DNA from: an uncultured Acetatifactor sp.
Lineage (GTDB): Bacteria > Bacillota > Clostridia > Lachnospirales > Lachnospiraceae
Direction of reading: 5' to 3'
Assembly: GCA_910585615.1 (NCBI GenBank)
Contig: CAJUFO010000008.1
Coordinates: forward strand, 23,967 to 87,966
Length of the DNA: 64,000 nt
Made by a program: the position numbers and the translations under genes
Shown here: positions 61,912-64,000 of the stretch, piece after piece
Layout: every line of letters starts with the position of its first letter
Position numbering within the stretch: the stretch's first letter is position 1
Notes under the pieces: generated by a model
The model's database searches: none
Seen by the model: the letters and a program-made list of their open reading frames with translations, nothing else
Told to the model about the DNA's origin: nothing

Positions 61912-62130
61912 AAATGGGAAAAACTTATGGGGATGATAATCAAAAGCTAAATAAGGAAAGTGTGCTTGAGCGGTTGAGGAATCCGCCAAAGAAACCGCAG
62001 ATTACCAACAACAAGGGACTCTTAAGGGAAAAGACAGAGAGGAGAGTATAACTTTTTGATGATGAACACCCCAAAATATGATATAATAGATTTGTAACTG
62101 ATTATTTACAAGATCCGAAATGGGGTTGTT
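61912..62130 (+). other. Decayed mobile-element remnant
   Basis: An AT-rich segment. A plus-strand frame reads YGDDNQKLNKESVLERLRNP, PKKPQITNNKGLL and REKTERRV then stop near 62050, reminiscent of the basic tail of a mobilisation protein but not assignable. A TATAAT lies near 62080. No intact gene is seen. Confidence 0.4.
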
Positions 62131-62338
62131 ATGAAAACTTTGATATGGAATGGTTCTCCAAGAAAAAAGATAGATGAATAGAATTTTCGGAGTTGACTGG
62201 AAAATTATTAGATGTTGGGAGCAGACTTCAAACATTTTTTGCGCTAGGTTTTTTAGAAATGAAGAACCTATTGCAAAATCTAAGAAAGGAGCAGTTATAT
62301 TAGTTGGGAACGAGAGGCACTTGTATTGGAATTACTGA
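62131..62338 (+). pseudogene. NADPH-dependent FMN reductase remnant
   Basis: An ATG at 62131 opens MKTLIWNGSPRKK, the FMN loop (NGSPRK) of flavodoxin-like reductases, then stops. After a deletion another frame reads WKIIRCWEQTSNIFCARFF and RNEEPIAKSKKGAVILVGNE, matching the middle of the same family. Two breaks and missing C-terminal parts make it non-functional. Confidence 0.65.
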
Positions 62339-62374
62339 TACAAGAGGAATATTTTGAATGTGGAGATAAATTAC

Positions 62375-63096
62375 ATGAAAATACCCAAAATGATATTGTT
62401 TGATTATGGTCAGACGCTGATTGCAGAACAGAAATTTGACGGCGTAAAGAGAACAGAGAGGCTGTCTTACAGTATGCTACAAGAAATAAGTATCATTTGT
62501 CGGCAGAGCAGGTACAAGCTAAAGCAAATGAACTCAATCAGGAATTCGGGAGATTTGATCCTGAAAAAAGACACATATTTCAGATAGAGATACCCAATAC
62601 CATGTTTACACCTTACCTTTATGACTCGCAGGGAATAGAGATTGCATTAAGCAACTCCGAAATTGATACCGTATTCTGGAATGCCGCTGCTCCGGGAATG
62701 CCTACAGCGGGTATCAAAGATTTTTTGGAATATTTGAAAAACAAAGGTATCCGCACAGGCGTAATCAGCAATATTTCTTATGCTTCTTCTGTGGTTGCAG
62801 AACGTATCAACAGACTGCTTCCGGAAAATTCTTTTGAATTTATCATTACCTCAAGCAATTATATCTTCCGTAAGCCAAACAAAAGAATATTCGATCTGGC
62901 TTTGGAAAAAGCCGGATTAGAGCCAGATGAAGTCTGGTATATCGGAGACCAGTATGAATGCGATGTAAAAGGCGCCTTAAATGCCGGTCTTCTGCCAATA
63001 TGGTACATAGGGGCGATCGATCTGCCTTACACAGAAGATAAAAATATCTTGACGGTAAAGACCTGGAATGAAATAGAGCGGTACATGGGGGGATAG
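62375..63096 (+). pseudogene. HAD-family hydrolase with a frameshift
   Basis: Start at 62375 (MKIPKMILFDYGQTLIAEQK), with GGAG about 9 bases upstream. The first frame is correct to about 62445 (FDGVKR). A missing base then shifts it, and the rest continues in another frame as AVLQYATRNKYHLSAEQVQA to the stop at 63096. HAD motifs I (FDYGQTL), II (GVISNIS), III (FRKPNKRIF) and IV (VWYIGDQYECDVKGA) are all present. It is either a recent pseudogene or a sequencing error; restored, the protein would be about 240 aa. Confidence 0.75.
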
Positions 63097-63177
63097 CGTG
63101 TGCAGAGAACAGAAAAATTTCTTTGTGTAATTGAAAACGGTAAATGGAATGTGATTATGAAATGAAAGGATCTTCTT

Positions 63178-63978
63178 ATGGGAAAACTAAATGTTGACGG
63201 AACAGAGATACAAGTCTTGCAGATTGAAGAAGGCGATTATATCTCTTTAACGGATATGGTAAGGAAAATCGACAATGGATCTGCTTTGATAGAAAAATGG
63301 CTGCGCAACAAGAATACAATAGAATTTCTTGGAATATGGGAAGAAATGTATAATACAGACTTCAATGTTACCGCCTATGAAGAAATCATGTTGGAGGCAG
63401 GATTAAACCGTTTTATTATGTCGGTTAAGCAATGGGTATCCCGCACAAATTCAAAGGGGATCGTGGCAAAAGCGGGACGGTATGGCGGTACATACGCATA
63501 TAAAGATATTGCGTTCGAGTTTGCAAGCTGGGTATCTCCGCAATTCAAATTATACCTTATCAAGGAATTTGAGCGGCTAAAGAAAGAAGAACAGGCTTTA
63601 CTTGGATGGAGCGCCAAAAGGGAATTGGCAAAAATCAACTACCGGATACATACAGATGCCATTAAGGTCAATCTTATTCCGCCGGAACTTACGCCACAGC
63701 AAATCTCTGTTATTTACGCATCTGAAACTGATGTGCTGAATATGGCATTATTTGGTATGACAGCTAAACAATGGCGGGATAAGAACCCAGATAAAAAAGG
63801 CAATATCAGGGATTATGCGAGTATAAATGAATTGATATGCCTGTCAAATATGGAAAACATCAATGCAGTCCTGATTGAAGATGGGCTGAACCAGAAAGAA
63901 CGCCTAATAAAACTCAATAAGATTGCAATACATCAGATGTTAATCTTGGAAGAACAGACTACAAAGATTTTGAAGTGA
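63178..63978 (+). CDS. KilA-N domain protein
   Basis: The 266-aa protein starts MGKLNVDGTEIQVLQIEEGD, with AAAGGAT 9 bases before the ATG. Residues about 5-130 form a KilA-N domain: YISLTDMVRKIDNGSALIEK, WLRNKNTIEFLGIWE, then SKGIVAKAGRYGGTYAYKDI and AFEFASWVSPQFKLYL. KilA-N proteins are DNA-binding proteins of phages and mobile elements. The C-terminal half (about 150-266) is helical and unassigned. It lies in AT-rich DNA beyond the integrase stub. Confidence 0.85.
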   Translation: MGKLNVDGTEIQVLQIEEGDYISLTDMVRKIDNGSALIEKWLRNKNTIEFLGIWEEMYNTDFNVTAYEEIMLEAGLNRFIMSVKQWVSRTNSKGIVAKAGRYGGTYAYKDIAFEFASWVSPQFKLYLIKEFERLKKEEQALLGWSAKRELAKINYRIHTDAIKVNLIPPELTPQQISVIYASETDVLNMALFGMTAKQWRDKNPDKKGNIRDYASINELICLSNMENINAVLIEDGLNQKERLIKLNKIAIHQMLILEEQTTKILK

Positions 63979-63986
63979 TTTAATTC

Positions 63987-64000
63987 CCCCGAATTCGGGG
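63987..64000 (+). terminator. Partial terminator at the window edge
   Basis: The palindrome CCCCGAATTCGGGG starts 9 bases after the KilA-N stop and reaches the last base. It looks like the stem of a terminator whose T-run lies outside. Confidence 0.5.

Noticed and set aside
61720..63978. A prophage
   Set aside because: KilA-N and an integrase tail are present, but no capsid, terminase, portal or lysis gene is seen; the integrase is truncated.

Overview
The window looks like chromosome of a high-GC member of the Lachnospiraceae (Clostridia). The evidence is the combination of LL-diaminopimelate aminotransferase (dapL), a type I glnA followed by an ANTAR RNA-binding regulator, a T-box in front of aspS, gatCAB, a DUF6106-type membrane protein and Bce/FtsX-type peptide-resistance transporters. 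Housekeeping genes are GC-rich and lie mostly on the minus strand. The last ~2.3 kb (from about 61.7 kb) and a patch around 36.3-36.55 kb are clearly AT-rich. No rRNA, tRNA or CRISPR array was seen.

Layout. 0-9.6 kb (minus): a comEA-like lipoprotein, a YdcZ-type transporter, an orphan sugar-binding protein and the arginine genes argC-(insertions)-argJ-GNAT-argB-argD, with an ARG box and promoter upstream of argC. 9.8-16.8 kb (plus): a FIST sensor with a soluble chemoreceptor, then a complete BceRSAB-type two-component/ABC module. 16.8-23.7 kb: an EamA transporter, cardiolipin synthase, the first permease/AraC deletion scar, guaB, a DUF6106 protein and a one-TM protein with a long structured leader. 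23.8-29.6 kb (minus): aspS and gatCAB behind a T-box whose best specifier candidate is AAC (Asn). 29.6-35.4 kb (minus): a polytopic membrane protein, dapF-dapL and glnA-ANTAR with a structured leader. 35.4-37.8 kb: an FMN_bind-like protein, a ProX pseudogene, a MarR-flavodoxin operon with twin operators, and a HicB stub. 37.8-44.5 kb (minus): nadE, hslO, a methyltransferase, a small membrane protein, hisC and a glycosyltransferase. 44.7-49 kb: a 37-aa membrane peptide, a GH31 glycosidase, the second permease/AraC scar and a fucose-isomerase-like enzyme. 49.5-61.6 kb (minus): a 12-kb block of three ABC transporters and two two-component systems. 61.7-64 kb: truncated integrase, decayed genes, a frameshifted HAD phosphatase and a KilA-N protein.

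Themes. Biosynthetic genes (Arg, DAP/Lys, Gln, NAD, GMP) are each tied to visible cis-regulation: an ARG box, a leader terminator overlapping an ANTAR-like hairpin, a T-box and a GC-rich leader hairpin. Two loci answer cell-envelope or peptide stress. Many stubs (Fic, HicB, ProX, two sugar-permease/AraC pairs, FMN reductase, integrase) show active deletion of accessory genes.

The most unusual signal is a three-copy, multi-hairpin intergenic element (about 841-938, 27190-27332, 33044-33179). Its stems vary in sequence but keep pairing, and each copy sits directly after the stop codon of a minus-strand gene. I do not recognise it as a named family.
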